Shown one piece after another: positions 1 to 11,350 of a stretch of 64,000 nucleotides of DNA. Numbering within the stretch: position 1 is the stretch's first letter; every line of letters begins with the position of its first letter. Location of the stretch: positions 3,997,689 through 4,061,688 of the forward strand of contig CAJFCJ010000005.1 of NCBI GenBank assembly GCA_904063045.1, given 5' to 3'. A program made the position numbers and the translations under genes. Source of the stretch: Dimorphilus gyrociliatus (Eukaryota; Annelida; Polychaeta; Dinophilidae). Below the pieces are notes generated by a model. It was given only the letters and a program-made list of their open reading frames with translations, made no database searches and was not told the origin of the DNA.

Positions 1-377
1 CAATCGCTAAAGGTAGAATATCAATTGTGAAATTTAAATATTTAATACTAGTGTTGTTATTCCATCGAAAAAATCCTACGACATGTCATATTATTTTATC
101 ATTTCAGAATAATTTATCAAAATTAGGTCGATTTCTATGCATACCAAACGCCTATTATATGGTCTACATGGAGGAGGAAAACCATTTAGATACGCGTGTC
201 AATTTGGTCAACGATCATGCAATAACCGAATTAGTTGATGAGAATAGTCTTAAAAGAGACAAAAAGCCGATAGTCAATTGGTTATTGATAGCGGCTATCT
301 TAGATAGAATGTTATTATGTCTGTATATAATTTTAAATGCCATTACTGCCACATTTATATTCTCTCATCCAGCGTAA
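1..377 (+). CDS. 3' end of a nicotinic-type Cys-loop receptor subunit (partial)
   Basis: Only the end of this gene is in the window: the tail of one exon (1-12) and the last exon (108-377) after an intron with GT at 13 and AG at 106-107. The protein ends with a short intracellular loop and a hydrophobic TM4 with the core NWLLIAAILDRMLLCLYII, then stops at 375-377. The TM4 and the stretch before it closely match the next gene (963-2760: NWLLLAAVMDRILFIIYIL), so the two are tandem duplicates on the same strand. By family these are pentameric ligand-gated channel subunits of the cell membrane. Ligand and ion selectivity cannot be judged because the binding site and pore lie outside the window. 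Confidence 0.8.
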   Translation, partial: IAKGRISIVKFKYLILVLLFHRKNPTTCHIILSFQNNLSKLGRFLCIPNAYYMVYMEEENHLDTRVNLVNDHAITELVDENSLKRDKKPIVNWLLIAAILDRMLLCLYIILNAITATFIFSHPA

Positions 378-962
378 CAAATATTTCGAAAATTAGAACC
401 AATACAGTTATTCAGTCTCTCTTTTTTTTATTTGTGTCGCCCTACATCGTATATGGACACATGCGCTGTCTCTTTCTCTCTCTCACTCTCTCACTCTTCC
501 CTCAATAAATTCCATTTGGTTTTATATAGGCTGAAAAATACTTTCTTCTTTTCTCTTTACTTGAAAGCGTAGGCTAATTCTAAAAATATCTTAAGAAAAT
601 ATAAGAGTAGAAAGTACCCAACTTAAAGTCTTTTAACATTAATAATAGTAATAATCGGTGGGTATAATAAATTTTTATTACATACCATATACAGTATATT
701 GCTTATTGAATAGATTTGAATATTCATTCGTCTAGCACAGGAGACCATTATTCAGTTAACTTTATACCCTAAATGCTCTAAATATTCCAATCTTTAGATG
801 ACAAATAGTTTGAAAGGATAGGTAATAGGCTCAGAATTTTTCACCACAATACAAATTTTTAGTTTAAGAGAGTAAAGAGTGTTCAACATACCTGTTCCGC
901 GAGAAATTGTCATTTTTATATCTATATTTATATAGCTTAAGAATTATTATAAAATAAAAATT
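378..962. other. intergenic, AT-rich
   Basis: Spacer between the two tandem receptor genes. It holds a short pyrimidine CT run (about 474-500) and one copy of the dispersed ATATACAGTATAT motif (688-700). No exon is visible. Confidence 0.6.
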
Positions 963-2760
963 ATGGACCTTCTTAAGCTCCTAACTTATATATCTTTTGT
1001 TATCCTTCCTCTTTTCCTTTTACCTGCAGTAATTGGGTAAGTAAATTGTCTTTTTACTACGGTTAATAGAGTGTATGTAGTATATATATACAGGATTTAT
1101 ATAATGGTTAGTAATTAATATTATTAATACATACAACACACTATATGGCAATGATAATATTTTATCAAGCCCTTTTAAGAATTCTCTCTCTTTGAACCTA
1201 TATTTCTTTCTCGATTTCACCCATACTAAGCTCTTTCATCATTTTAACCATATTGTTTTCTTTCTAGTGTTACAAGTGCAGAATCGGAGAATTTATATCC
1301 GAATCCTGAACATAAACTTATCAGAAATTTATTAAGCAATTACGAAAGGGGACATAGATCGGCTAGACCAGTGAAGAATATTCATAAAGCACTTCATCTT
1401 AATTTTACGTTATTCTTAAGAAAACTTATCGATTTAGACCCAAAAAATCAAGAATTAACAACATTAATTGAAATTAAATATGAATGGATAGATGAACTTT
1501 TAAAATGGAATGAATCCGCTTATCATGGTATCAAACTCGTCGAAATGAACATTAAAGATATATGGTCACCCAACGTTAGAATATCTGAATTGTTTGTTTC
1601 GAATTAATATTTCATCAATGTTTATTTCATTCACTTTTCTATTTGTTATAGAACTGGTAGGAAAACAGATTTTAATCCAATTGAAGAAGTTATTGTCGAA
1701 TCTTCAGGAAGAGTAACTTTTAATCCTAGGGAAATTTTAAAAACGCCATGTGACGTTGACGTTACTTATTTTCCTTTTGAGAGACAGGTAAAATGGTACA
1801 TTTAATTATAGCGTTACTCATACATTATTAAATAGACTTGCTCACTTTCGTATGTAAACTGGATGCATCATAACAAAGCTGTTTTTCTGAGGCTGAAAAC
1901 ATCAGGTAATCTTCCTTATGATAAATTCTATTTTACACCCGAACCTGGTAATGAATGGGAAATAATCGACGTTCACCAAGATATTTTTTATCACGAACAT
2001 TACGATTTTGAATGCTGTTCTAATAGGAATTTTACAGCAATGATTTTCAAAATAGAATTAAAAAGGAATGCCAGTAAGTTTAGTCGCTTTACCAAAAATA
2101 TGAACAGAATTATACATCATGTAATTATAATTTACAGCCTTTTTAGCCATTGTACTGTTTTTACCATGCTTTTTACTGGTTCTTTTAAATCTTCTATCAA
2201 CATTTATTCCACCCGATTCAAGCGAAAAGATAAATTTGGCTTTGAGTATCTTCCTTAGCTATTTTGTCTTACTAATGATAGTAATGGATCATATACCTAT
2301 GGGAAGAAAGGTTCCAGCAGTTGGTAAGTTTTTTAACAACGCTGAACTGATATCCTTAAGCATAAAATACTTAAAATTCGTAGGTGAACTCATTGTTGCA
2401 AGTTCGGTTATCATAGCCTGCAACATTATTACATCTACCGCTGTCTATAATATTGCCTTGAAAGGTGACGGAGATGCCAAAGTTCCTGATAGAATTAAGA
2501 AAATTATTTTAAAATTACGGAAAAAATTATTCGTACCGGTCAACTATTACGTACATATTCATAGTGATAGTAATGATAACGATATTCCATTAGAAATGAT
2601 GAATGAAGTCGAAATGGAAAATAAAAGGATGCTTAAAAAGCAAAGAAAGAGAAAGGCTAATTGGTTGCTTTTAGCCGCGGTTATGGATCGAATTTTATTT
2701 ATAATATACATACTGTTAAATATCTTTATAAGTATCTTTGTCTTTGTGAGTCCAATCTAA
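963..2760 (+). CDS. nicotinic acetylcholine receptor-like subunit, alpha type, 444 aa
   Basis: Six exons close in phase: 963-1036, 1268-1591, 1652-1787, 1836-2073, 2138-2323, 2384-2760. The ATG at 963 opens a signal peptide (MDLLKLLTYISFVILPLF). The extracellular domain has the loop WIDELLKWNESAYHGI, a canonical 13-residue Cys loop (CDVDVTYFPFERQTC) and vicinal cysteines in loop C (FECCSN), the mark of alpha subunits. TM1-TM3 follow, then a short intracellular loop and TM4. At the pore mouth SSEK keeps the -1' glutamate typical of cation channels and M2 keeps a 9' leucine. Introns are 48-231 bp. It lies 585 bp behind a paralogue on the same strand. Family role: fast ligand-gated cation channel in nerve or muscle membrane. 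The ligand is inferred, since divergent lophotrochozoan subunits need not bind acetylcholine. Confidence 0.88.
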
Positions 2761-3165
2761 GCTTATTAATAGATAAGAAACGAAAGCAGTGAAAACTCAA
2801 TATTTCAAATTCCTACCTTTGATGATATATTTAACTATTGCAAATTTAAATACGCTATATACTATATATACATATATACTGTATATTCAGTATAAAAACA
2901 TGCATATATTCTTGTCTGCAACAAGACAATTGTAAAATATACAGTTTTACAAGCGCTATTGTATTCTTTTAACGTTTTAGTGATATCATTTAATGATATC
3001 TTTTTAAATAAACGAATTTAAAACAATTGAATAAAAGTTTTTCTATTACAACCAACTCTAATCTTATCGAGTAAAGGTGAGTATTGAGGTAAATTTCAAT
3101 AATTATCATATTTAAATTACTTTTCAAGCAGTTCTAATTCTTTTTCACAACTCTGTTAGTCAATC
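2761..3165. other. intergenic
   Basis: 3' flank of the receptor gene and 5' flank of the sulfotransferase. A tight cluster of TACTGTATA/CAGTATA motifs lies at 2875-2895. AATAAA-like strings occur near 3008 and 3029. No exon is seen. Confidence 0.55.
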
Positions 3166-4071
3166 ATGAATATTCCTGGTAGTTTTACTTATGATGGTGT
3201 TCTTTATCCTCCAAATACTAACGTTAATATCTTAACTGCAATTAAAGATTTTTCGTTTAGGTCCGATGATGTGTTGGTCTCATCTTTTCCAAAATCTGGT
3301 ACAACTTGGGTTGTTGAGATTGTTGATGAAATTTTGAGAAGAGGTATCGAACCGGATAATGAATCACCTACCTATTTACGAGCGAAAATGCTCGAACTTG
3401 GACCTCCCGCTATTTCCAAATCTGTTATTGATGAAAATAACGACGAGAATTTGATGAAAGGAGAAAAAAGAGTATTCAAAACTCATTTAGCATACACTAG
3501 TCTTCCAAGTGATATAAGATCGGGTCAGTCAAATATTCGGCTTATCTACATTGTCAGAAATGTCAAGGATAATTTGGTATCATTCTATCATTTTTGTCGT
3601 ATGAACGAATTGTATGGACTTTTCAAGGGGTCCTTTTCAGATTTCTATGACTTATGGTTGAATGGGCAGACACCTCATGGCGATTGGTTCGAACACGTTA
3701 AAGGATATTTAGAAAATTCGGTAAATAATGAAAATATATTAATTATATCCTATGAAGAATTGTTAGAAAGTACTTTTGAAATGATCGGGAAGATATCTAC
3801 ATTTTTAAATATCAACCTAGAAGATAAAGTTGTCAAGAGTATCGTTGAGAAAACTAACATAGAAAATATGAGACAGAATAAGAGAACTAATAGGCTAGAA
3901 GTTAAGGCCTATCGGCAGGATATATCCCAATTTTTTCGTAAAGGTATAGCAGGTGACTGGAAGAATTGGTTAAACGAAGAACAGAGTCAGCGAATTGATC
4001 GTCTGTTCGAAGAAAAACTTCCAACTGATATAAGAATTTTGCTGAACAAACTTTTCTTATCTTATAATTGA
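3166..4071 (+). CDS. cytosolic sulfotransferase (SULT family), 301 aa, intronless
   Basis: One uninterrupted frame from the ATG at 3166, close to the usual SULT length of about 290-300 residues. It has the PAPS 5'-phosphosulfate loop FPKSGTTW (residues 41-48), the catalytic histidine in FKTHLAY (His107), the 3'-phosphate-binding region RNVKDNLVSFYHF (131-143) and the C-terminal RKGIAGDWKN signature (258-267). There is no signal peptide or membrane segment, so it should be a soluble cytosolic enzyme moving sulfate from PAPS to a small hydroxyl or amine acceptor. The acceptor cannot be read from sequence. Lack of introns is notable beside multi-exon neighbours and fits either an old retrocopy or ordinary intron loss. 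No poly-A tract or target duplication is visible to decide. Confidence 0.93.
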   Translation: MNIPGSFTYDGVLYPPNTNVNILTAIKDFSFRSDDVLVSSFPKSGTTWVVEIVDEILRRGIEPDNESPTYLRAKMLELGPPAISKSVIDENNDENLMKGEKRVFKTHLAYTSLPSDIRSGQSNIRLIYIVRNVKDNLVSFYHFCRMNELYGLFKGSFSDFYDLWLNGQTPHGDWFEHVKGYLENSVNNENILIISYEELLESTFEMIGKISTFLNINLEDKVVKSIVEKTNIENMRQNKRTNRLEVKAYRQDISQFFRKGIAGDWKNWLNEEQSQRIDRLFEEKLPTDIRILLNKLFLSYN

Positions 4072-4155
4072 ATTGAAAGAAATACGAATATTTTACGAAC
4101 GAAAATTGTAAAACATATTAAAATTATATAGTCGCATTAATTGCAGTAGTATGAT

Positions 4156-5148
4156 TCAGTCTGTTAGGCGTATTGGAGCTGTGTTAATTGATGCACTCCT
4201 TCCGCAGAATAGTTCTTTAGCTTTCCTTCTAAAAAAAGAATTTAAATGTGCGAAGAGGAAAAAGTTTGCTGATGAATTGATGCTTTTCAATACAGTAGCC
4301 AATCTATGATAGTAAAAAAGGAAATGACCGCAAGTCAACATTTCCTTTACGAATAGCGCCGTGATAACGATACGAAAAATCTCAAAGGAATATACTCCAA
4401 TGAAAAGTATATTTACTGCCAATAAGGACTTTGTAACCTGTTTGGTTCTCATTGCAGTTTTTAATTGATTTCCTGTTGCGGTTTTTAAAGTAGTCTTAAG
4501 CTTTTTAAATGTAAGAATTGTCACTATCAGTACGATAAGAAATGGTGCTAATATTGCCAATATTGCGATAAAAACCAATCGGTAAGCTATCGCATAAAAT
4601 CTATTAGCTTTTAGTGACGTCCCTACAACTTCGTAACTTCCTTTAAAAGAGTTAAATTGGGCGTCGTATTCGTAATTTTGAATGAAATATATCATAAATA
4701 GCAAAAAATAAAGGCAACCAGTAATCAATATAGTCTTTAATTTGGTAATACTTTTATAAGTGAATGGTTTACAAACTGCAACGTATCTTTCAGCGGAAAT
4801 TAAAACAGTTGCCCAATTAGACGCCGCGTCAGCCCATTCAGATACACTATTTGTATATTTCAATCCGTATGCTCTGACAATTGAATAATTTTGAAATAGA
4901 TTAAAATTAGCATATTCCAAAAGGTAAGGTAGCCCTAATATAATAAGATAATGAGTAAGAAAGATGGTATCAGCAACTTCCAGAAAGATTACCAGCACTG
5001 CTGTAGCCGATTTTGATTTCATATTGCTCCATATAACAGCCGCCATAATATTAAATATTATTCCAATACTATTTATAACAGTTATAGGCAATCCAAATAT
5101 TAAAAAACGGGTGAAAGGACAAGAGATAGAAAGTGAGGAATTATTCAT
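4156..5148 (-). CDS. rhodopsin-class GPCR, FMRFamide-receptor-like, 330 aa
   Basis: Intronless minus-strand gene. The ATG at 5148 is chosen because the longer frame upstream begins with GTG. The N-terminus MNNSSLSIS has an N-glycosylation site, followed by seven hydrophobic segments. The TM3 end reads ISAERYVAVCKPF, so DRY is conservatively ERY. TM7 reads INSSANFFLF followed by FRRKAKELF, the NSSxNFxxY-like variant common in FMRFamide and related peptide receptors instead of NPxxY. It runs tail to tail with the sulfotransferase, with 84 bp between stops. By family it is a plasma-membrane neuropeptide receptor acting through G proteins. The peptide ligand is not predictable here. Confidence 0.82.
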   Translation of the reverse strand: MNNSSLSISCPFTRFLIFGLPITVINSIGIIFNIMAAVIWSNMKSKSATAVLVIFLEVADTIFLTHYLIILGLPYLLEYANFNLFQNYSIVRAYGLKYTNSVSEWADAASNWATVLISAERYVAVCKPFTYKSITKLKTILITGCLYFLLFMIYFIQNYEYDAQFNSFKGSYEVVGTSLKANRFYAIAYRLVFIAILAILAPFLIVLIVTILTFKKLKTTLKTATGNQLKTAMRTKQVTKSLLAVNILFIGVYSFEIFRIVITALFVKEMLTCGHFLFYYHRLATVLKSINSSANFFLFAHLNSFFRRKAKELFCGRSASINTAPIRLTD

Positions 5149-6441
5149 AATCTCTTTTATATCCACTTTTAAAAGTTCATATTAAAACTCCCTTACTGAG
5201 TAAAAATGTTCCTTGAAAGGAATCTGTTATTCTCCTATATATTGAATTTTTATTGTAAATAGTCATATATTTATTAAACCTTTATGTTCTCTTCAGTTAA
5301 AAAAAATCATAATACATACCTTTTCAATTGATAGACAGTTAATTGTAACGTTTGTGTCGGTAGAATTTTAATGGTTATATTATTTTCTTTAAATTCTCTC
5401 CTTTTCTCCTAGTTTGTTTCTGTTTGTCCAGTACTATCAGTGATAACCTCAATATGAATAGTCTTTCTTCGAATGTTAGCCATTGAAGAAGAGTAGAAGA
5501 GCCTTCAGAGGGCGTTCAGTATGTATTATAAGATATCTTTGTACTTATTAAATGATACTTTTTACCCTAGAAACTTAATCTTCAATCCATACATTCATTC
5601 CAAAGGTCGCTTGTTCTATAACAACGGAGACATAAATAACTAATCTCTAACAATTATATTACCTGATTAGATATTTCATGTGAAGAAAGGATGCTAAATA
5701 AATCACTTATATTAGTCCAATACGTTGCTTTGTTTTACTCGCACCGAGATTGTTGGATATCAATTAATGGACTGATCCTTTGTAGCTACAAGCGTGATAG
5801 TAATATTAAAAGTAATCTTAAAAAATAGTATGTAGGCTGAAAGTGGTGTATTATTTACTTTTAGGTTTACTAATTATTGATTATCTAGTAACAGTGATAC
5901 CATCAATCAAATATAGATATATATATATAAATACAACAATATTTATAAGCGAATGGTTTCACTTTCCTTACTCCTTATCTTTATTATTTTTAACAAAAAT
6001 TTCCCAACGCCATCTATTGCAGCATACTAATCTTAATATTAAACTCGTAATTCAATGTAACAAAAACTAGATAAAAGTAATTTCGATTGTCTAAAAATGA
6101 AAATTAAATTGATGCACTTAACCTAATTAATTAGTTAATTATTAAAAGTTACTTTATAATTGTCTTATTTATACTATACAACTTCAATTGTTAGCTTAAA
6201 ATTCTCTAATAAACAGGGTTAAAGTACTAGAAGAGATAATACGTTCTTAAGTAATCCTGCAGGAAAAAAAGGAAAGCTAATAATTTAATGTACACTTTAC
6301 CAAACCTTCATCGGAAAATTTTAATTAAATATTAGTAAATGTCTCTCAAGCGACATCTTTGAACCAACACGAAATTAGTAAGGACATTTCAATACTACTC
6401 TCCATTTAGATAACTTACTTTTTCTCCCCAAAAATATAATA
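5149..6441. other. intergenic, divergent promoter region
   Basis: Separates a minus-strand GPCR from the plus-strand GPCR at 6442, so it should hold both promoters. It is AT-rich. An AGAGGGCGTT string is at 5507-5516 and a minus-strand AGATGGCGTT at 6006-6015, both resembling the CTCF core. A 75-codon open frame at 5843-6070 shows no family features and I treat it as chance. Confidence 0.5.
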
Positions 6442-7651
6442 ATGGCATTGAATAATATCACATTTCCTTATACTGACAAACCCACTATTCAAAGATCAAC
6501 GTATCCTACCGTAGATTGTCCTGGTTGCTTCGTCATTACTGTCGCAGCAGAACCAGCAGTTGAAGGGTTTAATATGAATTTAATTGAAAATTGGATATTT
6601 GGAGTGTTTACGTCGTTATGTTCTTGTATTATTCTTTTGGGTAACATTCTCGTTATTCTCGCTGTTTTCACATACAGACCTTTGAAAAGCGTTCAAAACT
6701 TCTATATTGTATCCTTAGCCGTTTCCGACCTTCTAATTGCAGTTATTATTCTACCATTCAACATTATAAGCTATATTATGGATCGTTGGGTGTTTGGTAA
6801 AATATTCTGCGAAATTTGGCTAACGGTTGATACGTTCAAATGTACAGTCAGCACCCTTAGCTTGTGTGCGATTGGTTTTGATTGTTATTTTGCCATTCAC
6901 AATTCCATCAATTATATCCCAAAAAGGACTCGGAAGAGAACTTTAACTATAATATTTTTGGCTTGGATAGTATCTTTTCTAATAAATGTTTCACCAGTTT
7001 TTGGATGGAACGTCAGCGAGAATTCGCTCTATCATACAACTGTTATTTGCAAACGTACAAGTGACAAAGGATATATTCTTTATTCTACTTTAATGGGATT
7101 TTTCATTCCTTTGATTATAATGAATCTCATATATTTAATAATATTTATCGTTGACCTAAAAAGATTTAGAGTAAAATCTGTAGAAAGACGAGACATTTCA
7201 CATGTTAACACTCAAATGAATACAATTGTACGAATAGATAGTGGAATATTTTTGAATATTGCTTCAATAGTGAGCCCAAATAAAATTCAACCAGTAATGA
7301 ACAACTCAAATGAGAAATCCGATGAATGTTTTATAAAGAAAAATAGATTCCTTTCCAAAGAACGGCAATCGGCAAAGACTCTGAGTATAATAATGACAGC
7401 TTTTACAATATGTTGGCTACCCTTCTTTCTAATGTAAGAATTACAATTTTAATCATAGATGTTCATAATAATATATTGATTATATTTTTAGGAGTATTAC
7501 TCTTTCTCCTGACGATGCTCATTCGATTCAATTCAAATTTACTATCTGGTTGGGATATACAAGTTCAGCACTTAATCCGATAATTTTTACACTCTTCAAC
7601 ATTAGATTTCGAAGAGCTTTTCAAACTTTATTATCATTAAAGCATCATTAA
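6442..7651 (+). CDS. tyramine/octopamine-receptor-like GPCR with DCY instead of DRY, 383 aa
   Basis: Two exons, 6442-7433 and 7492-7651, join in phase through a 58-bp intron inside the TM6-TM7 region. TM1-TM2 carry [21 protein letters not shown] and [18 protein letters not shown], strongly like tyramine/octopamine receptors. The amine-anchoring aspartate of TM3 is present (Asp3.32 in TVDTFKC) and TM6 keeps CWLPFF. TM7 ends NPIIF, a conservative change of NPxxY. The striking feature is the TM3 end, [10 protein letters not shown]: the near-invariant Arg3.50 of DRY is Cys. It is the first of two tandem genes with the same intron position and exon 1 homology. Family role is amine sensing at the plasma membrane; whether this copy couples normally to G protein is doubtful. 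Confidence 0.85.
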
Positions 7652-8094
7652 ACTAAACTTGAAAAGCTATAATATCCAACTTACAATAGAGATTTAGCTA
7701 TGAATGTTTATTACCGTTACTGTATATATTACTGTATATAATTAGATAGTATGGTTTTGTTCGAAATAAACTAGTACTTAAGGTATTTCTTATTAAAAGC
7801 TTATAAAAGATCAAGCGGGAGTTTACATAAAACTCAATAAGGTTTTGTTGATCTTTAGCATAATCTCTCTTTATCTTTAAGTAGTCGAATGGAAAATATT
7901 TTACATAATAACACTATTACTACTTGATCCTATAACTATAGTTTATTATTAAAATAAAGGTGAAATGAAATCTGACTCATTTAATTATCCGTATTTAGTC
8001 ATTTAATTAAACTTGAGATTTATAAAATCTCTTGAAAATAGTTAAAACTTTACTGAGTGTTAATTAATATATACCGTACGGTTTATATTAAGAC
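7652..8094. other. intergenic between paired GPCR genes
   Basis: AT-rich spacer. A doubled TACTGTATATA motif is at 7719-7740, just after the first GPCR. The dead transposase fragment begins near 8095. No other coding sequence is recognised up to 8801 except that fragment. Confidence 0.5.
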
Positions 8095-8226
8095 CATAAA
8101 GATTTGGAAATTTCTATTTAGGATACATTAATTCTGGATTGGTTTCGTAAGGTGTAATGCTTCAACCTTATTGAGAATGTCTGGGGAATGATAAAGAATA
8201 AAATTTGCTTTGAGCGAATTTTCTAA
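8095..8226 (+). mobile_element. decayed Tc1/mariner transposase fragment (C-terminal part)
   Basis: Read from 8131, one frame gives ILDWFRKV, a stop, then CFNLIENVWGMIKNKI. This matches the Tc1/mariner C-terminal signature around the third catalytic acidic residue (form LDWP..SPDLNPIENVWG.LK..I). The proline-aspartate part is lost to a stop and the frame ends in another stop near 8224. Upstream in the same frame HKDLEISI, a stop and DTL could be the preceding helix, with less certainty. Only a short piece remains, no terminal repeats are visible, and it must be inactive. It lies between two tandem GPCR genes. Confidence 0.6.
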
Positions 8227-8800
8227 TTTAAATAATTTGTAAAGAAGAATTCAAATTCAATCAGAGACCAATACAGTGGTCAGTAATATACTAAAAGCAA
8301 TAAACAAGTGGTTTGCAAATGTTACAGAAATAGAAAGGAAATAATTGTATTACAACCAATCCACTACATTAAAAATCTTTGGTATATATTAGGACATCTT
8401 CTGGAGTTAAATGTAACCAGTCTAACTAATATATTTAATAATGTATCATAGTTTTAAGTATCCATTAACTTTCTTACTGATTAAAATATTAAACAATATT
8501 AAATGACTATTAAATTTTCTTTAAAAATCCGTATAGTCAATCATTAACTCCATTATTCAGGTAAAAACGATACGTACTAATTGGTTCAATATTTAAAGTT
8601 ACCTTGATTACCTCCTTTAACAACAGGAATTTTCCATCTCAAATTTTTTTTACAAATAGTTTAATTGCTACATCTTATTAAATAGAGGCTCCCTCTAGCA
8701 ACAAACACAATTATGTACTAATATGTTCAATCAGATATCCTTCCAAATCGGCAAAGAATAGCATTTGGATTTTTCCTCTGTTCAAAAAGAAAAGAATAAT

Positions 8801-10019
8801 ATGATTTTAAATACTACTACATTGCTTTACAACGATAGTTTGTATCCTACCGTAGATTGTCCTAGTTGTTCTACCATTACTGATATTTTAAAGCCAGCAG
8901 TTATAGATTATAATACAATTGAAAGTTGGATGCTTAGACTTCTTACGTCGCTATGTGCTTGTGTTATTCTTTTGGGTAACATTCTCGTTATTCTTGCTGT
9001 TTTTACATACAAACCATTGAAAAGCGTTCAAAACTTTTATATCGTATCCCTGGCAGTTTCCGACCTGCTGGTTGCAATTGTTATTCTGCCATTCAACATT
9101 TCAAGCTATATTATGGATCGTGTTGCGTTCGGTGAAATATTCTGCGAGATATGGTTAGCCTTTGAGCTATTAGCCTGTACAGCTAGTATCCTTAACTTAT
9201 GTACGATTGCTTTAGATCGTTATTTTGCCATTCACAATCCCATCAATTACACACAGAAAAGGACTCGGAAACGAAATTTATCGATAATATGTTTGGTTTG
9301 GATAATATCAATCGGAATAAGTGTTCCACCAGTTGTTGGATGGAATGCTAACGGGTATCTGTTTAACGGTACAACTGATTTTTGCCATCATACAACTGAC
9401 TTTGGATTTATTACTTTTTCTAGTATAACAGGGTTTTTCATTCCTATGATTATAATGAATTTGGTATACTTGAAAATTTTTGTTGCAAGTCGAAAACGAT
9501 TTAAAGAAAAGGGGAAATGTACACTGGCATTGGTATCTATACTTCATAACAAAGTTATAAATGAGATGAACCACACAACTGCGAGAGATTTCAATCCAAA
9601 TAAAGTTCAATCAGAAATAACCAATCAGGCATTTCAAACTCATAATTTCTTGGAAGAGAAGAAAAAGCTTTTATTGTCTAAAGAAAGGCGAGGAACAATA
9701 ACAACATGTATAGTCATTGGAGTATATGATATTTGTTTTTTACCTTGTCTCGTATTGTAAGGATTTCACTTTGAATACTTATTAGTATACTTTATTAAAT
9801 AACTGTTTTATATTTAGATATATATTTGGAACTCTTAAAGGAACTTACTACATCTCAAATTGGAGATTTTACCGAGCTGTTACATGGTTTGTATTTGTAA
9901 ACTCAGCAGTTAATCCTATAATCTATACTATCTTTAACAAGGAATTCAGAAAAGCATTTCAAAAATTATTACTCTTCCAGAGTATAAATTTGTCAACAGA
10001 ATCTAAACACAGTATTTAA
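8801..10019 (+). CDS. tyramine/octopamine-receptor-like GPCR, divergent ligand pocket, 385 aa
   Basis: Two exons, 8801-9756 and 9818-10019, with a 61-bp intron at exactly the position used by the gene at 6442. The ATG at 8801 is preferred; the frame extends upstream only from a TTG. The body is closely similar to the first copy ([38 protein letters not shown]). TM3 ends in a normal [14 protein letters not shown] and TM7 in NPIIY. By contrast the amine-anchoring position 3.32 is Glu ([10 protein letters not shown]) and the TM6 motif is CFLPCLVL, so the toggle tryptophan 6.48 is Phe. Each duplicate has therefore lost different class hallmarks. It is likely a plasma-membrane receptor with altered ligand or basal activity. 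Confidence 0.85.
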
Positions 10020-10311
10020 CAAACTTAAAATTGATGTTGTACGAAATAAAAGTATAGTTCAAAATTTTCAAGTTTGGGTCTTTAAACCTTCCATTGTTTG
10101 TCAACATAGATGATTTACATTAATAGGATACACACAATTATTATCCTTTTGTCTATTCGAAACCTATTCTAATTAAGAATAAATTGATTTCCATAAAAAT
10201 AATGTGGCCGCTTCAGTTGGCCAAAAAACATAGTAAAGTCCATGATAATGAACCAACAAATATGAAACATATTTGGAAAATTTACTTCAAAAACTAGATT
10301 GCGCTTTCTAG

Positions 10312-10689
10312 ATGAACCAGTTAAGCGATGAGAGTAAGATTATCTATAGTAAACAAAACTGAACTACATATGAAATTATAACAAAACTATCGGTATCAGA
10401 CAAAAATGATGTGAAGACAATAAAATATATGTTTAAATTATAATATGAAGAAGAAGGTTCTACAATTGAAAAGCTAATATCATTCTTTATTACTTGGTCA
10501 ATGGTTACCGATGAATTTTCACATTATTCACTAAATGAAATTTTAACGTTTTTCTGCAACTGCCTTTCGAATAATTTATATAGCTGAAAATCAATCGGAA
10601 TTCTTTCAGCAAAATACTCAGCCATTAAACATATGACAGATATATTTTATAACGATTTAGAAGCTAAAGTAATGAGTGATATTACTTTT
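10312..10689 (+). pseudogene. highly decayed copy of the ARM-TIR-SAM gene (first copy)
   Basis: From 10312 the frame MNQLSDESKIIYSKQN then a stop resembles VEQLSEKTKPLYESSKNN of the intact gene at 12301. Further on, SLNEILTFFCNC at about 10530-10565 resembles MEQILTVLYNC of the intact second exon. Stops and shifts interrupt every frame. It directly abuts the better preserved second copy, so the locus seems to have held three tandem units. The function is lost, and the alignment of the middle part is weak. Confidence 0.5.
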
Positions 10690-11350
10690 GATATTGATTC
10701 AAAATCTTAACATGTTGACAACCCTAAAGATCAATACTGTAATAACTCTCTACGTACAAACTTTTTAATGTTTTTGCTATATAGGCTCCGCAGCTAGCCA
10801 AACTATGAGCGTTAAAACAGTACAAGATACTGTAAAGCATATACAGAAACAGTTAATTTTATGTGGAACAACTATCGGATAAAACAAAGCAGGTTTATGA
10901 GCGTACAAAATATAATATGGATGAGATTATAATTCTGCCCGAAGGATCTTTATCAGATGAGAACTTTAGCTACGTAGAAGAAGCCATACATTCTTTAAGA
11001 CGGTTCATCCATATTTTAAAAATAGAAAAAGCTATAAAAATATTAATTAAAGCTTTAGCAATTGATTTAGTAAACGACAACATTTTGGAAACCATATTTA
11101 ATTTTATAAGACAAATTCCAAAATTAAGGAGAGTTTGGCTTCTTTCTTAGAATCTTTTATGATTGAATGGGCAGACGGATCGAAGGAATTCTCATACGCC
11201 TTCTATCAAGTGGATGAAACTATTAAGTTTTTTATTAAATGTGCTAATGCATCACAGACATATTGGTTTGTTAAATATTGTAAAAGTACAATTATTCTTT
11301 GAAATATAAATAATTTAGACGCTTGGATTATCTCGAATAATCTAAAAATG
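10690..11350 (+). pseudogene. pseudogene copy of the ARM-TIR-SAM gene (second copy)
   Basis: Homology to the intact gene begins in its 5' flank (10690 matches 12193) and runs through the first exon. The start codon is changed to ATA (ATAGGCTCC against ATGGGCTCT), a short deletion around 10855 shifts the frame, and a further deletion lies near 11125. After the end of the exon 1 homology (about 11270) the sequence jumps to NLDAWIISNNLK (11311-11346), which matches the SAM-domain exon DLENWINSNNLQ. The ARM and TIR exons between are gone. The high nucleotide identity of the remaining parts indicates a younger duplication than the copy at 10312. Confidence 0.75.

Noticed and set aside
5843-6070. 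75-codon frame upstream of the first amine receptor gene
   Set aside because: Hydrophobic by AT-bias only; no signal-peptide logic, no downstream exon in phase.
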